Assembly (NCBI GenBank): GCA_945878725.1
Contig: CAMCTY010000006.1
Location: 1 to 64,000, forward strand
Source of the DNA: Bifidobacterium breve
GTDB lineage: Bacteria > Actinomycetota > Acidimicrobiia > Acidimicrobiales > Acidimicrobilacustridaceae
Direction: 5' to 3'
Length of the DNA: 64,000 nucleotides
The notes under the pieces are model-generated. The model searched no databases. It saw only the letters and a list, made by a program, of their open reading frames with translations, and had not been told where the DNA came from. A program made the position numbers and the translations under genes. Of this stretch, positions 1-8,194 are shown piece after piece; position 1 is the stretch's first letter, and the number at the start of each line of letters is the position of its first letter.

Positions 1-1125
1 CACCAAGGTGCGCACCGGCGAGTATGCCAGCGCGTCGAGAACAGTGGCGTAGCGATCAGAACCGGTCTCGGCCGTAAGTGCTGCGGCGGTGGCCTCGGTC
101 AGTCGAGCAGCCAATTCGGACGGAAGTGGTGATCCGGCCTTTGGTGGTCGAGAGCTCACTCGCAGCGCACGCACCGTGCGTCCGCCTTCGAGTGTCTCGG
201 AGATTTCGGCGAGCCATGCAACCTGCTCGGATTCGACGCGTGCGGCGAGGCCGGTACGAAGTTTCTCGGCGAGTTCACGGGTTTCTTCGTCGCGGGCACC
301 AAGATCGGAAGCGACCACAACAGAGCGAAGATCGCGTAGGTCGAGTTCCGCGATATCGGCGAGTGCAGCCTCGGCTTTGTCGCGCCAGTCAGCGGTGCGC
401 AACGCCGGCATGATCTGCTCGGCGAGAGTCAAAAGAGGAGCTGCGCTGATCTCGGGCTTGCCTTCTGCCTTGTTGGTCTCGTTCTGCTTCTCGACTGCGA
501 CACGCACGGCAGGGATTCCGCCGCGTAGAACCTGTTCGGCAACGGGCTTCTGCTCTTCGGGCAACGTCGCGAGCACGGCGTTTCGATGCGTACGACCGGC
601 GCGGAGGCGCTTCGGCTTCGGCTTGGCTTCCGGTGCTGGTCGGGCGGCGCGTGCCGGGCGGCTCGGCTGATCCGACCGTTCCTGGCGCTTACGCCGCTCG
701 TCTTGCGATCCGGCTCCTTCGGGACGCGGCTTGCGATCACTGGTCGGGCGGGGACCACGGTCTCCGTCGCGCGAGGGACGATCGCCGTCACGCGGGGGAC
801 GACGATCCCCATCACGACGTTCCTTGCGAGGACCCTTCGGGGCAAGTGTGGTGGTGACGAGTTGGTCGTCGTCCTTGCGAGGAGTACCGACGACTTCGAT
901 CCGCTCGGCTTCCTTGCGAGCCCCCTTGGGGGCGAGAACACCAATGATGACGATGCCGTCCATCATGAAATCAGCATCAGCTCGAACGACGTCGCCGACC
1001 TTCGCTCCCTCGTAAAGAAGCGATCCCTGAAGGTCGCCCTTCGGGAGCTTGGCCCCGGCAGCACGCCAGGTCCAGATGCCATCTTCTCGGGAACTGGTCA
1101 ACTCAACTTCGATGCGGCGTGACAT
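1..1125 (-). CDS. Uncharacterised protein with basic/acidic low-complexity middle (3' end cut by window edge)
   Basis: The minus-strand frame is open from the ATG at 1125 to the window edge, so at least 375 codons are present and the C-terminus is missing. Residues 1-75 look like a compact beta-rich domain (starts MSRRIEVELTSSREDGIWTW). Residues 90-170 are a low-complexity stretch of Arg/Asp/Gly/Pro with repeated RDGDR units, typical of RNA-binding or disordered linkers. The remainder is helical and charged. I do not recognise a named family. A TAGCGT hexamer at 1140-1135 lies 9 bases before the ATG, suggesting a leaderless transcript, and the gene is divergent from the phosphatase gene to the right. 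The N-terminal domain plus Arg-rich linker hints at nucleic-acid binding, but this is inference only. Confidence 0.75.
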   Translation of the reverse strand, partial: MSRRIEVELTSSREDGIWTWRAAGAKLPKGDLQGSLLYEGAKVGDVVRADADFMMDGIVIIGVLAPKGARKEAERIEVVGTPRKDDDQLVTTTLAPKGPRKERRDGDRRPPRDGDRPSRDGDRGPRPTSDRKPRPEGAGSQDERRKRQERSDQPSRPARAARPAPEAKPKPKRLRAGRTHRNAVLATLPEEQKPVAEQVLRGGIPAVRVAVEKQNETNKAEGKPEISAAPLLTLAEQIMPALRTADWRDKAEAALADIAELDLRDLRSVVVASDLGARDEETRELAEKLRTGLAARVESEQVAWLAEISETLEGGRTVRALRVSSRPPKAGSPLPSELAARLTEATAAALTAETGSDRYATVLDALAYSPVRTLV

Positions 1126-1195
1126 AGAGATGACACGCTATAGCCAGTGCGAGTCACGGGGCGAACGGACGCCCACGCCCGTAGGATCGGCTGAC

Positions 1196-1948
1196 ATGGA
1201 ATCGATCAAACCGGACCAACAGTCGCAATCCGGATCACGGGCTAACGGTCTCGGCAGCGACAATCAAGAATTCGCTCAGCGGGTATGGTCGCTGCCGCCG
1301 GGGGCCACCGAGATCATCCTCGTCCGCCATGGGCAGTCCGCAGCATTCATCGAATCGACGCCGTTCGATCTCGTTGATGGACAGGGAGATCCGCCGCTTT
1401 CGGACCTCGGTCGCCATCAAGCCCGTCAGGTCGCCGTCCGACTCGCCGAGCTCGAGATCGCCGCGATCTACGCGACCACGCTGCGACGTACCGTCGAGAC
1501 CGCATCTCCGCTGGCCGCACAACTTGGTCTGGAAATCGGGATCGAATCTGATCTGCGGGAGGTCCATCTCGGTGAGTGGGAAGGCGGGTACTTCAGAAAG
1601 ATGGCTGCTGAGGCCCACCCTGCGCTCGCCCAGATGGACGCAACACAAGATTGGGGTGCCATCCCCGGTGCGGAAACCTCCGCGTCGTTGCGCAGCCGTG
1701 TCCGATCAGCCCTGACGCGTCTTCACCTGCGCCATCCGAATGAACGGGTTGTCGCGGTCAGTCATGGGGGAGCGATCGGGGCGGCACTTGCCGAAGCGAC
1801 TGGGGCAACCTCACTCGCCTTCTCCGCGACCGACAATGCGTCGATCGCGAGGCTCGTCATTGTCGGTGATCGATGGATCGTTCGGAGTTACAACGACACC
1901 GGACATCTTGATGAGGGTCAGCGCCCTTCGGAGCAGGGTCCGACCTGA
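1196..1948 (+). CDS. Histidine phosphatase (phosphoglycerate mutase-like) family protein
   Basis: The 250-residue product belongs to the RHG histidine phosphatase superfamily. The phosphohistidine motif LVRHGQS is near residue 42, followed by PLSDLGRHQA, and the second catalytic histidine is in the SHGGAIGA segment near residue 183. Such enzymes remove phosphate from small metabolites or sugar phosphates, and the substrate cannot be read from the sequence. The start was set at ATG 1196 because a TAGGAT hexamer at 1182-1187 sits 8 bases upstream, as in other probable leaderless genes here. Upstream in-frame Met codons would overlap the divergent gene. No signal peptide is seen, so it is probably cytoplasmic. 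Confidence 0.9.
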   Translation: MESIKPDQQSQSGSRANGLGSDNQEFAQRVWSLPPGATEIILVRHGQSAAFIESTPFDLVDGQGDPPLSDLGRHQARQVAVRLAELEIAAIYATTLRRTVETASPLAAQLGLEIGIESDLREVHLGEWEGGYFRKMAAEAHPALAQMDATQDWGAIPGAETSASLRSRVRSALTRLHLRHPNERVVAVSHGGAIGAALAEATGATSLAFSATDNASIARLVIVGDRWIVRSYNDTGHLDEGQRPSEQGPT

Positions 1949-2002
1949 CGGTCCGAGAGGGGTTGGTATGGCGACCTTTTGACCTGCGATTTCCGCAATT
2001 CG

Positions 2003-2030
2003 TATGCCGATAATCCCCGTTATGTAAAGT
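2003..2030. other. dif: Candidate dif site (XerC/XerD chromosome dimer resolution)
   Basis: The 28 bases have classical dif geometry. The XerC arm is TATGCCGATAA, the central six bases are TCCCCG, and the XerD arm is TTATGTAAAGT. The XerD arm matches B. subtilis dif in 10 of 11 positions and E. coli dif in 9 of 11. The CCGATAAT...TTATGT..AAGT core matches the actinobacterial dif consensus as I remember it. The site is intergenic, between the phosphatase gene and the 3' end of the zinc-finger gene. To its right most genes read toward it, fitting a replication terminus. Confidence 0.75.
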
Positions 2031-2076
2031 GACCCTCAGAATCAACAAGGGAGTACGGAGATATCCGCACGGAAGA

Positions 2077-2502
2077 TCAGCTCCCCGGGTTTGCCACTGT
2101 GCGTGGTTCAATCCACACGCCAGCTAATGGCCGTGCGTTCTCCTGCAACCAGGACAGAGCGTCGGCTAGGTCGGACGGATCTGCCGAGACGGCGAGATCT
2201 CTGTCGACGTCCTCCAACGCCGCCTGAAGGCAATACAGCCGGCTCTGGAGTTCCTCAAGCCGATCCCTCGGGACAATGACGTCGTCGTCATCCAATCCGT
2301 GGGCCTCGGCGAACTTCCGCGCCAGATACGCCTGCTGCTTGCAGCCGTCCCTACAGAACCGGCGCGGCCTCCCGGCCCGCAGATTCTCGGCCACGGGTCG
2401 ACCGCACCAACGACACCGACGAACCTCGACCGCTCGAGCATCCCGGGCCGGTGGCTTAGCCCCAGTTTCGAGGCTGGGATCACAATCGGGTAATTTCGTC
2501 AT
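2077..2502 (-). CDS. Small zinc-finger protein (C2..C2 type), actinobacterial
   Basis: A 141-residue protein with a treble-clef-like zinc site: CRWCGRP near residues 31-37 and RFCRDGCKQQAYLARK near residues 49-64. This resembles the many small actinobacterial proteins with an R-CxxCG...RR-F-C-x3-C-K/R-Q-x-A motif, probably nucleic-acid binding. The C-terminal half has predicted coiled-coil character (LEELQSRLYCLQAALEDVD). Function is unknown. The start codon at 2502-2500 lies at the centre of a near-perfect 40-bp palindrome, which leaves no conventional Shine-Dalgarno and suggests control at the start. It lies 46 bases downstream of the secreted toroid gene on the same strand. Confidence 0.8.
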   Translation of the reverse strand: MTKLPDCDPSLETGAKPPARDARAVEVRRCRWCGRPVAENLRAGRPRRFCRDGCKQQAYLARKFAEAHGLDDDDVIVPRDRLEELQSRLYCLQAALEDVDRDLAVSADPSDLADALSWLQENARPLAGVWIEPRTVANPGS

Positions 2503-2522
2503 GTGACGAAATTACCCGATTG
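2483..2522. repeat. 40-bp inverted repeat centred on the start codon of the zinc-finger gene
   Basis: Arm 2483-2501 (CAATCGGGTAATTTCGTCA) is exactly complementary to arm 2504-2522, with two bases (TG) between. One arm encodes codons 1-7 of the zinc-finger gene and the other is its upstream flank. It may be an operator for a dimeric regulator (possibly autoregulation), an RNA hairpin hiding the start codon, or a terminator for the upstream gene. The lack of a T-run argues against the last. Confidence 0.9.
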
Positions 2523-2548
2523 GTTGATGATCCAGTCGGATACCTGCG

Positions 2549-3703
2549 TCAGCCGGTGAAGCTCGGCGTCGTTACGTCGATGACCGGATCGAGGCTCGCT
2601 GTTGTCGTGACCGGCAACGGCTCGACAAACGGGAAGACCGTTGACGTAAGTCCCCAGACCGCCTGATAGGTCGCATAGATATCTGCTTCACCGCTGCTGT
2701 ACGGCGAGGCCAATGCCCCTGCCCCGGGTCCGGACTGGATCACCCAGTGTGCGAGCGAAGTCATCGGTGACTCTTCGTTGATACGCCATGGAGACGCGTC
2801 CGGGTCTCCCCCGGCGGCGGAGATTGCCTGAACGACGAGAGCCGTGGAGTTCGGATCGCTCGAATCTCCGATGAACTGGCCGAAGCCACCCGGTGCTGTC
2901 CCCGAGAACGACTGCAATCCGCTCAACCACTCCAACGCAGCAGCGACCGAACCGGTCTCTCCGGCAGCCACAAGGGCTTGAATCGCCAGCGAGGTGCTCC
3001 CCGATTCGGCGCTCTCGAAGTCACCAACTGATGATTCGCCGCACGCAACAAGTACACCTACAACTCGGGCGCGGTAGCCCTCCCATGCTCCTGCTGCTGA
3101 GTTACCCGCCGGACATTGCTGCTCTTCCAGCCAAGTGACGGCATCAATCGGAACGGTCTCCCCTGCTGCCGTCAGAGCGATGACGGACAACGCATGGGTG
3201 GTGACGGGTGTGTACTCGTCGCCGGTCGCGCCGAATAGTCCGGATTCGGAGACCTCGTAACGTGCAAGAATCCCTGCGACCAAATCGGTTGCGGGCATCC
3301 CGAACGAACGCGGATCTCGCCCCGTGGCGTAGGCCAAGATCACGAGCCACGCGTTGCGACCGGCGACATCAGACGATCCGCCAGTGACGTAGTTGCTCAC
3401 GTTTGATTCGATGTACGACATGGCACGGCCGAGAGCGTCGGGTTGCGTGCCAACTGCAGCTAGACCGAGCGCGACGTTGAGGGCCCAGTCAACTGAGGGA
3501 TCCAGTGAATACGGATTGAGAACTGAACCGTCAGGGGCAACTTGTTCCGCCATCCATGCGGCCGCTCCATCGGCGTTCGCCGAACGGATCGGGGCAGCGG
3601 TGGATGGCAACGCTGAAGCACAAAGAATCGCAAGCGCTAGCAGGACGCCAACCGTTCCTCGACGGTTGCGTACCCGTGGGCTCACGCTGGGGAGAGAAGA
3701 CAT
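2549..3703 (-). CDS. Secreted alpha/alpha-toroid (prenyltransferase/squalene-cyclase repeat) protein, putative B12-binding, transcobalamin-like
   Basis: The 384-residue product has a signal peptide at residues 1-36 (RRGTVGVLLALAILCASALP core, cleavage near STAAP). It then has several repeats of the alpha6-alpha6 toroid type seen in terpene cyclases and in the alpha domain of transcobalamin/intrinsic factor: WMAEQVAPDGS, WLEEQQCPAGN, WLSGLQSFSGT and GGFGQFIGDSSDPNSTALVVQA. It lies behind a cobalamin riboswitch, so a role in capturing or delivering corrinoid outside the membrane is the best guess. No DUF4430 beta domain is visible. The mature protein ends in a Pro/Thr linker (PLPVTTTASLDPV) and the last residues TTPSFTG, a tail shared with the beta-helix protein at 34288. 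ATG 3703 was chosen for the GAGGT ribosome site just upstream and the signal peptide; earlier in-frame codons run into the riboswitch. Confidence 0.85.
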   Translation of the reverse strand: MSSLPSVSPRVRNRRGTVGVLLALAILCASALPSTAAPIRSANADGAAAWMAEQVAPDGSVLNPYSLDPSVDWALNVALGLAAVGTQPDALGRAMSYIESNVSNYVTGGSSDVAGRNAWLVILAYATGRDPRSFGMPATDLVAGILARYEVSESGLFGATGDEYTPVTTHALSVIALTAAGETVPIDAVTWLEEQQCPAGNSAAGAWEGYRARVVGVLVACGESSVGDFESAESGSTSLAIQALVAAGETGSVAAALEWLSGLQSFSGTAPGGFGQFIGDSSDPNSTALVVQAISAAGGDPDASPWRINEESPMTSLAHWVIQSGPGAGALASPYSSGEADIYATYQAVWGLTSTVFPFVEPLPVTTTASLDPVIDVTTPSFTG

Positions 3704-3781
3704 ATCTACCTCATTCATTGGTTTGGACCGACGGGGACCGAAACGACCAATCCCGTGTGTCCTCACCAAGAACCCGATGAC

Positions 3782-3816
3782 AAAAACCGAGAACCGAAGG
3801 AGACATCCGGGCTCGG
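3782..3816 (-). terminator. Intrinsic terminator of the cobalamin riboswitch (expression platform)
   Basis: On the minus strand CCGAG (3816-3812) pairs with CTCGG (3791-3787) around an inner CCGGA/TTCGG helix, followed directly by five T (3786-3782). The strand 3817-3809 (GCCGAGCCC) can instead pair with GGGCTTGGC at 3885-3877, an antiterminator that would exclude the terminator. This suggests transcription is stopped when B12 is bound. Confidence 0.7.
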
Positions 3817-3889
3817 CACCGCAGTCCACGACGGTGAAGGTGAGCCTCAATGTCAGGTTCGGTATTCCGACTCGCCGCCAAGCCCAGAC

Positions 3890-4015
3890 CTGAATGTGAA
3901 CAACCATTCTGGCTTGTACTTAGCGACACACGGTTGCGGGACAGCGCCGGAATCTCACCGAACTTCCCCTCACCAGACATCAACTCTTGAAGAGCCAAGA
4001 CAACCATCGAAACCA
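3890..4015 (-). ncRNA. Cobalamin (B12) riboswitch aptamer
   Basis: Read on the minus strand, the aptamer core is clear: GGGGAAG (3969-3963), then CGGTGAGATTCCGGCG, then CTGTCCCGCAACCGTGTG, and the B12-box-like AAGCCAGAATGG (3915-3904). These match the conserved GGGAA..CGGTG..ATCCGGC.CTG.CCCGC.AC.GT block of the AdoCbl/MeCbl riboswitch family. It lies about 200 bases upstream of the secreted toroid gene, on the same strand. Exact outer ends are uncertain. Confidence 0.9.
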
Positions 4016-4138
4016 GTTGTCGTCAAGGACCATCGTCGAGCGATCCCCGATTGGCAGTCGCGTGACTCAAAGCGGGACGTACACTTCGTCCATTAGGGAG
4101 CAGACTTTTCGGGGCTCTCGCCGACTCGGAGGAAGAAC

Positions 4139-4945
4139 GTGACGGCAAGTCTTGATCCGGACAACATGGGCGTCGTACGCGGCGCCTCGAAACCGATTCC
4201 GTACGACATTCCTGTGTTCGACAATTTCGAGGATGAGCGGCAGCATCGCAAGGAGCGCCTCGCTGCTGCATTCCGGCTCTTCGGCAAATTTGGCTTCGGC
4301 GAGGGCGTGGCCGGGCACATCACCGTTCGCGATCCCGAGTTCCCTGACCGTTTCTGGCTGAACCCGATCGGCGTTGATTTCCAGCTCATCAGTGTCTCGG
4401 ATCTTGTGTGCGTCGATCACACCGGTGACGTCGTGCACGGCGAGTACGCCATCAACCAGGCCGCTTTCGCCATTCATTCCCAAGTACATGCGGCGCGACC
4501 CGATGTGATTGCTGCAGCCCACACCCATTCGATTCACGGCAAGGCGTTCTCATCACTCGGTCGCCTTCTCGATCCGATCACCCAGGATGCCTGCCAGTTC
4601 TATGGCGATCACGTTCTCTTCGACGACTACACCGGCGTTGTGCTCGACACGAGTGAGGGATTGCGGATCGCCGAGGCGATGGGTGACAAGAAGGCGGCAA
4701 TCCTGCGCAACCATGGTCTCCTCACGACCGGCCAGTCCGTCGACGAGGCCGCGTGGTGGTTCATCACAATGGAACGCAGCTGTCAGGCGCAACTACTGGC
4801 TATGGCCGCCGGCGACCCGGTTCTGATCGATCCCGAGTACGCCGAACTGACGCGAGGACAGATCGGACACAGCTTCGCTGGCTGGTTTTCATTTCAGCCG
4901 CTTTATAGCGTCATCGTGCGCGAACAACCCGACCTGTTCGACTAG
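4139..4945 (+). CDS. Class II aldolase/adducin family protein
   Basis: The 268-residue protein matches class II aldolases/adducin N-domain proteins (fuculose/rhamnulose-phosphate aldolase fold). Visible metal and active-site features are GEGVAGHITVRDPEFPDRFWLNP near residue 60, the AAHTHSIHGKAFSS histidine pair near residues 125-130, and LRNHGLLTTGQSVDEA near residue 185. The substrate is unknown; members outside sugar degradation often accompany ring-cleavage or methylthioribulose pathways. GTG 4139 is preceded by GGAGG with normal spacing. It stands alone between two riboswitch-controlled units. Confidence 0.9.
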   Translation: MTASLDPDNMGVVRGASKPIPYDIPVFDNFEDERQHRKERLAAAFRLFGKFGFGEGVAGHITVRDPEFPDRFWLNPIGVDFQLISVSDLVCVDHTGDVVHGEYAINQAAFAIHSQVHAARPDVIAAAHTHSIHGKAFSSLGRLLDPITQDACQFYGDHVLFDDYTGVVLDTSEGLRIAEAMGDKKAAILRNHGLLTTGQSVDEAAWWFITMERSCQAQLLAMAAGDPVLIDPEYAELTRGQIGHSFAGWFSFQPLYSVIVREQPDLFD

Positions 4946-4975
4946 GTTCTCAACAACAACTGAAGCCATTGATCA

Positions 4976-5235
4976 CTTGCGGGAGAGTCTGATCGAGCAG
5001 CATCCGATCAGCGCCGAAGGAGCAACCCCCCGGGAAACTCTCAGGCCCATGTATCGCTTGTGTAGGCACATCTGGAGAGCAATCATCCGGGCTTACGCTC
5101 ACGATGGTTCACCGAAGGAGAAAGTCCGCGACATCGTGACCGCGACGACGTAACCGTTCCTCTGAGCGAGTACGTCCGGCAGGTCGACCGGTGCAGTGTG
5201 ATGAAACTCTCAGGTCCAACGACAGATCGGGGTCC
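4976..5235 (+). ncRNA. Tandem glycine riboswitch (gcvT element)
   Basis: The first aptamer carries the hallmark segments GGGAGAG (4981-4987), GCGCCGAAGGAGCAA (5011-5025), GGGAAACTCTCAGG (5032-5045) and CTGGAGAG (5072-5079). A second unit follows with CACCGAAGGAGAAAG (about 5110-5124) and GATGAAACTCTCAGGTCC (about 5200-5217). Two aptamers upstream of glycine cleavage genes are the usual cooperative arrangement. The second aptamer is less canonical and lacks an obvious 5' GGAGAG. Confidence 0.92.
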
Positions 5236-5242
5236 CCGTCCA

Positions 5243-5270
5243 GGCGTCAATACGCCCTATCCCGGAGGGC
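5243..5270 (+). promoter_or_regulatory. Probable translational expression platform of the glycine riboswitch
   Basis: GCCCT (5254-5258) can pair with AGGGC (5266-5270), burying the gcvP Shine-Dalgarno GGAGGG (5264-5269). GGCGT (5243-5247) can pair with ACGCC (5252-5256), which excludes that stem. This mutually exclusive pair suggests control of translation initiation. It is inferred by eye without folding. Confidence 0.5.
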
Positions 5271-5274
5271 CATC

Positions 5275-8190
5275 GTGTCTTCACTCCCCCGTCTAACACT
5301 TCAGGAACTCGCTGCTCCCGATCAGTTCATTGGCCGCCATATCGGGCCGTCTGATTCTGAGATCGCCGAGATGCTCGCCGCTATCGGTTTGGCATCACTC
5401 GACGAACTCATCGGAGCCGTCGTTCCCCCAAGCATTCGCGATGACTCTCCGTTGGCGGTTCCCGGGCCGGTCGACGAAGCCGGTGTCCTCGAATCGCTGC
5501 GGGCACTCGCTGCAGCGAACACTGTTCGAACGTCGCTGATCGGCACTGGTTGGTACAACACAATCACGCCTCCGGTCCTACGTCGCAATGTTCTCGAAAA
5601 TCCGGCGTGGTACACGGCGTACACGCCGTACCAGCCGGAGATCTCACAGGGGCGACTCGAGGTTCTGCTCGCGTACCAGACCATGGTCAGCGACCTCACC
5701 GGTATGGAAATCGCCAATGCATCGATGCTCGATGAATCGACGGCCGCGGCTGAAGCTATGACGCTGCTTCATCGCATCAACGGCAAACGCGGCGACAGAT
5801 TCATCGTTGACAGCGATACGCACCCGCAAACTCTCGCCGTATTGCACACTCGGGCCGAGCCTCTCGGACTACTCCTTGAAATCGTCGAAGTTCACGACAA
5901 CATCGGAACCCTCCCCGATGACGTCTTTGGAGTGCTGCTTTCGCACCCAGGTTCAAGCGGACGAATTCGCGATCTCGCCGATGGAATCACGTCCGCCCAT
6001 GAGCAAGGAGCGCTTGTCGCCGTTGCCACCGATCTTCTCGCGTGCTGCTTGGTCACACCGCCCGGAGAACTCGGGGCCGACGTCGTCGTTGGATCCTCAC
6101 AACGCTTTGGCGTCCCGCTCGGATTCGGTGGTCCAAGTGCCGGCTTCCTCGCCACAAAGCAGGACCATCGTCGGGTGCTACCCGGCCGTCTCGTCGGCGT
6201 GTCGATCGACACGATGGGACGACCGGCGTACCGACTCGCGCTGCAAACCCGCGAACAACACATCCGGCGCGAACGGGCCACGTCGAATATCTGTACCGCA
6301 CAGGTGCTCCTCGCAGTTATGGCCGCCCTCTATGGTGCCTGGCACGGGCCGGATGGTCTTCGTCGTATCGCCCAACGCATCAACCGTCTCACCTCCCTCT
6401 TCGTGCAGGGCATGCGCGAGCGCGGTTTCGCCTTTGCTCACGACACGTTCTTCGACACGGTCACGCTGGTCGCTCCAGGTGCAGCCCGCGCGCTACACGT
6501 GGCGTGCCGCAACGCTGGCATCGATGTTCGACTGATTGACGAAGACCGCCTCGGGTTCAGTTTCGATGAGACCTCCAACGTGCAACTGATCGAGCGTCTC
6601 TGGTCAATCTTTGGCGCCACCAACGACGGAGTGGTGGCTGTTGATCAACGCTCCCCCGCCGGCATCCCGGCAACCCAGTCGCGTACCAGCGGGTTCATGA
6701 CTCATCCGACGTTCAGCAGTTTCCACAGCGAGACCGACATGGTCCGCAATCTGCGCCGACTCTCGGATCTCGATCTCGCCCTCGACCGTACGATGATTCC
6801 ACTCGGATCGTGCACTATGAAACTCAATTCAGCTGCCGAGATGGAGCCGATCACGTGGCCGGAGTTCGCAGGAATACATCCCTATGCGCCGGCCGCTGAC
6901 ACTGTTGGGTACCGACGCATCATCAAGGACCTCGAGATGTGGCTCGCCGACATCACTGGATACGACGCAGTGTCGCTTCAACCAAATGCCGGATCGCAGG
7001 GTGAGTTCGCCGGGCTACTCGCAATCCGTGCGTGGCATCACAGCCGCGGGAACCTCGACCGAACCGTCTGCCTTATTCCTGAGTCAGCCCACGGCACCAA
7101 TGCCGCCAGTGCAGCGATGGCAGGCATGCGTGTCGTAGTTGTTGCCTGTGACGAAAACGGAAATGTCGACGTCGCGGACTTGCGTTCATTGATCGCGACG
7201 CATGCAGACGAACTCGCCGCGCTGATGATTACCTACCCGTCGACTCACGGTGTTTTCGAGGAGGCTGTCGGCGAGATCTGCGCGGCAGTCCACGATGCTG
7301 GCGGGCAGGTGTACCTCGATGGCGCCAACTTGAACGCTCTCGTCGGCGTCGCCCGTCCCGGTCGCTTCGGAGCTGATGTGAGTCATCTCAATCTCCACAA
7401 GACCTTCTGCATCCCCCACGGCGGCGGTGGCCCCGGTGTCGGGCCTGTTGCAGTTCGATCTCATCTCGCTCCGTTCTTGCCTACCCATCCCGTTGTGACC
7501 GACGCCGGTCCGCTTCGCTCCCCCGGTGATGGCCTCGGGCCCGTTGTCGGTGCGGTCTCGGGAGCGCCGTTTGGATCGGCTGGTATTCTTCCGATTCCGT
7601 GGGCCTACATCTCAATGATGGGCCCGGCTGGGTTGCGTCGTGCCACCATCGTTGCAATTCTCAACGCCAATTACATCGCGAAGCGTCTCGCCGGTGCCTA
7701 CCCGATTCTGTACACCGGGCGGGACGGACACGTTGCGCACGAATGCATCCTCGACATTCGGCCCATCACTGCAGGCACCGGTGTCACTGTTGACGATGTC
7801 GCCAAGCGCCTCATCGATTACGGATTCCACGCACCCACCATGTCGTTCCCCGTCGCCGGAACACTCATGGTTGAAAGCACCGAGAGCGAGAGCCGCGCAG
7901 AGCTTGATCGGTTCTGCGACGCGATGCTGGCTATTCGCGCCGAGATCGACCAGGTACAGGCTGGCGTTTGGCCCGCCGAGGACAACCCGCTCCACAACGC
8001 TCCTCACACTGCCGCCGATATCTCGTGCACTACTTGGGAGCATCCGTACCCGCGAGAAGTTGCCGCGTGGCCAGCAGGGAACACAAAGAGCAAGTACTGG
8101 CCACCCGTGACGCGGATCGACGGCGCCTGGGGTGATCGCAACGTTGTCTGCTCGTGTCCACCAATCGCGGAGTTCGCAGAGAACCGCTAA
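5275..8190 (+). CDS. gcvP: Glycine dehydrogenase (decarboxylating), P-protein
   Basis: The 971-residue PLP enzyme decarboxylates glycine and passes the aminomethyl group to lipoyl-GcvH. It is a full-length single-chain P-protein: an N-terminal half ([17 protein letters not shown]), the MTLLHRING and [13 protein letters not shown] segments, and the catalytic C-terminal half with [16 protein letters not shown], where Lys709 should bind PLP. GTG 5275 was chosen because GGAGGG lies 5 bases upstream and the protein then begins just before the conserved N-terminus. It lies directly behind the tandem glycine riboswitch. It ends only 4 bases from the end of the convergent gcvT gene. Confidence 0.96.
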   Translation: MSSLPRLTLQELAAPDQFIGRHIGPSDSEIAEMLAAIGLASLDELIGAVVPPSIRDDSPLAVPGPVDEAGVLESLRALAAANTVRTSLIGTGWYNTITPPVLRRNVLENPAWYTAYTPYQPEISQGRLEVLLAYQTMVSDLTGMEIANASMLDESTAAAEAMTLLHRINGKRGDRFIVDSDTHPQTLAVLHTRAEPLGLLLEIVEVHDNIGTLPDDVFGVLLSHPGSSGRIRDLADGITSAHEQGALVAVATDLLACCLVTPPGELGADVVVGSSQRFGVPLGFGGPSAGFLATKQDHRRVLPGRLVGVSIDTMGRPAYRLALQTREQHIRRERATSNICTAQVLLAVMAALYGAWHGPDGLRRIAQRINRLTSLFVQGMRERGFAFAHDTFFDTVTLVAPGAARALHVACRNAGIDVRLIDEDRLGFSFDETSNVQLIERLWSIFGATNDGVVAVDQRSPAGIPATQSRTSGFMTHPTFSSFHSETDMVRNLRRLSDLDLALDRTMIPLGSCTMKLNSAAEMEPITWPEFAGIHPYAPAADTVGYRRIIKDLEMWLADITGYDAVSLQPNAGSQGEFAGLLAIRAWHHSRGNLDRTVCLIPESAHGTNAASAAMAGMRVVVVACDENGNVDVADLRSLIATHADELAALMITYPSTHGVFEEAVGEICAAVHDAGGQVYLDGANLNALVGVARPGRFGADVSHLNLHKTFCIPHGGGGPGVGPVAVRSHLAPFLPTHPVVTDAGPLRSPGDGLGPVVGAVSGAPFGSAGILPIPWAYISMMGPAGLRRATIVAILNANYIAKRLAGAYPILYTGRDGHVAHECILDIRPITAGTGVTVDDVAKRLIDYGFHAPTMSFPVAGTLMVESTESESRAELDRFCDAMLAIRAEIDQVQAGVWPAEDNPLHNAPHTAADISCTTWEHPYPREVAAWPAGNTKSKYWPPVTRIDGAWGDRNVVCSCPPIAEFAENR

Positions 8191-8194
8191 CGAA

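Noticed and set aside
2483-2522. Simple intrinsic terminator of the toroid gene
   Set aside because: The stem is AT-rich at its centre, has no T-run after it on the minus strand, and overlaps the next gene's start codon.
3704-3907. N-terminal extension of the secreted toroid protein beyond ATG 3703
   Set aside because: It would translate the riboswitch terminator and B12 box region and displace the signal peptide from the N-terminus; the ribosome site and signal peptide favour 3703.
3755-4096. 113-codon plus-strand frame across the cobalamin riboswitch
   Set aside because: It is antisense to conserved aptamer elements, has unlikely composition and no ribosome site or family resemblance.
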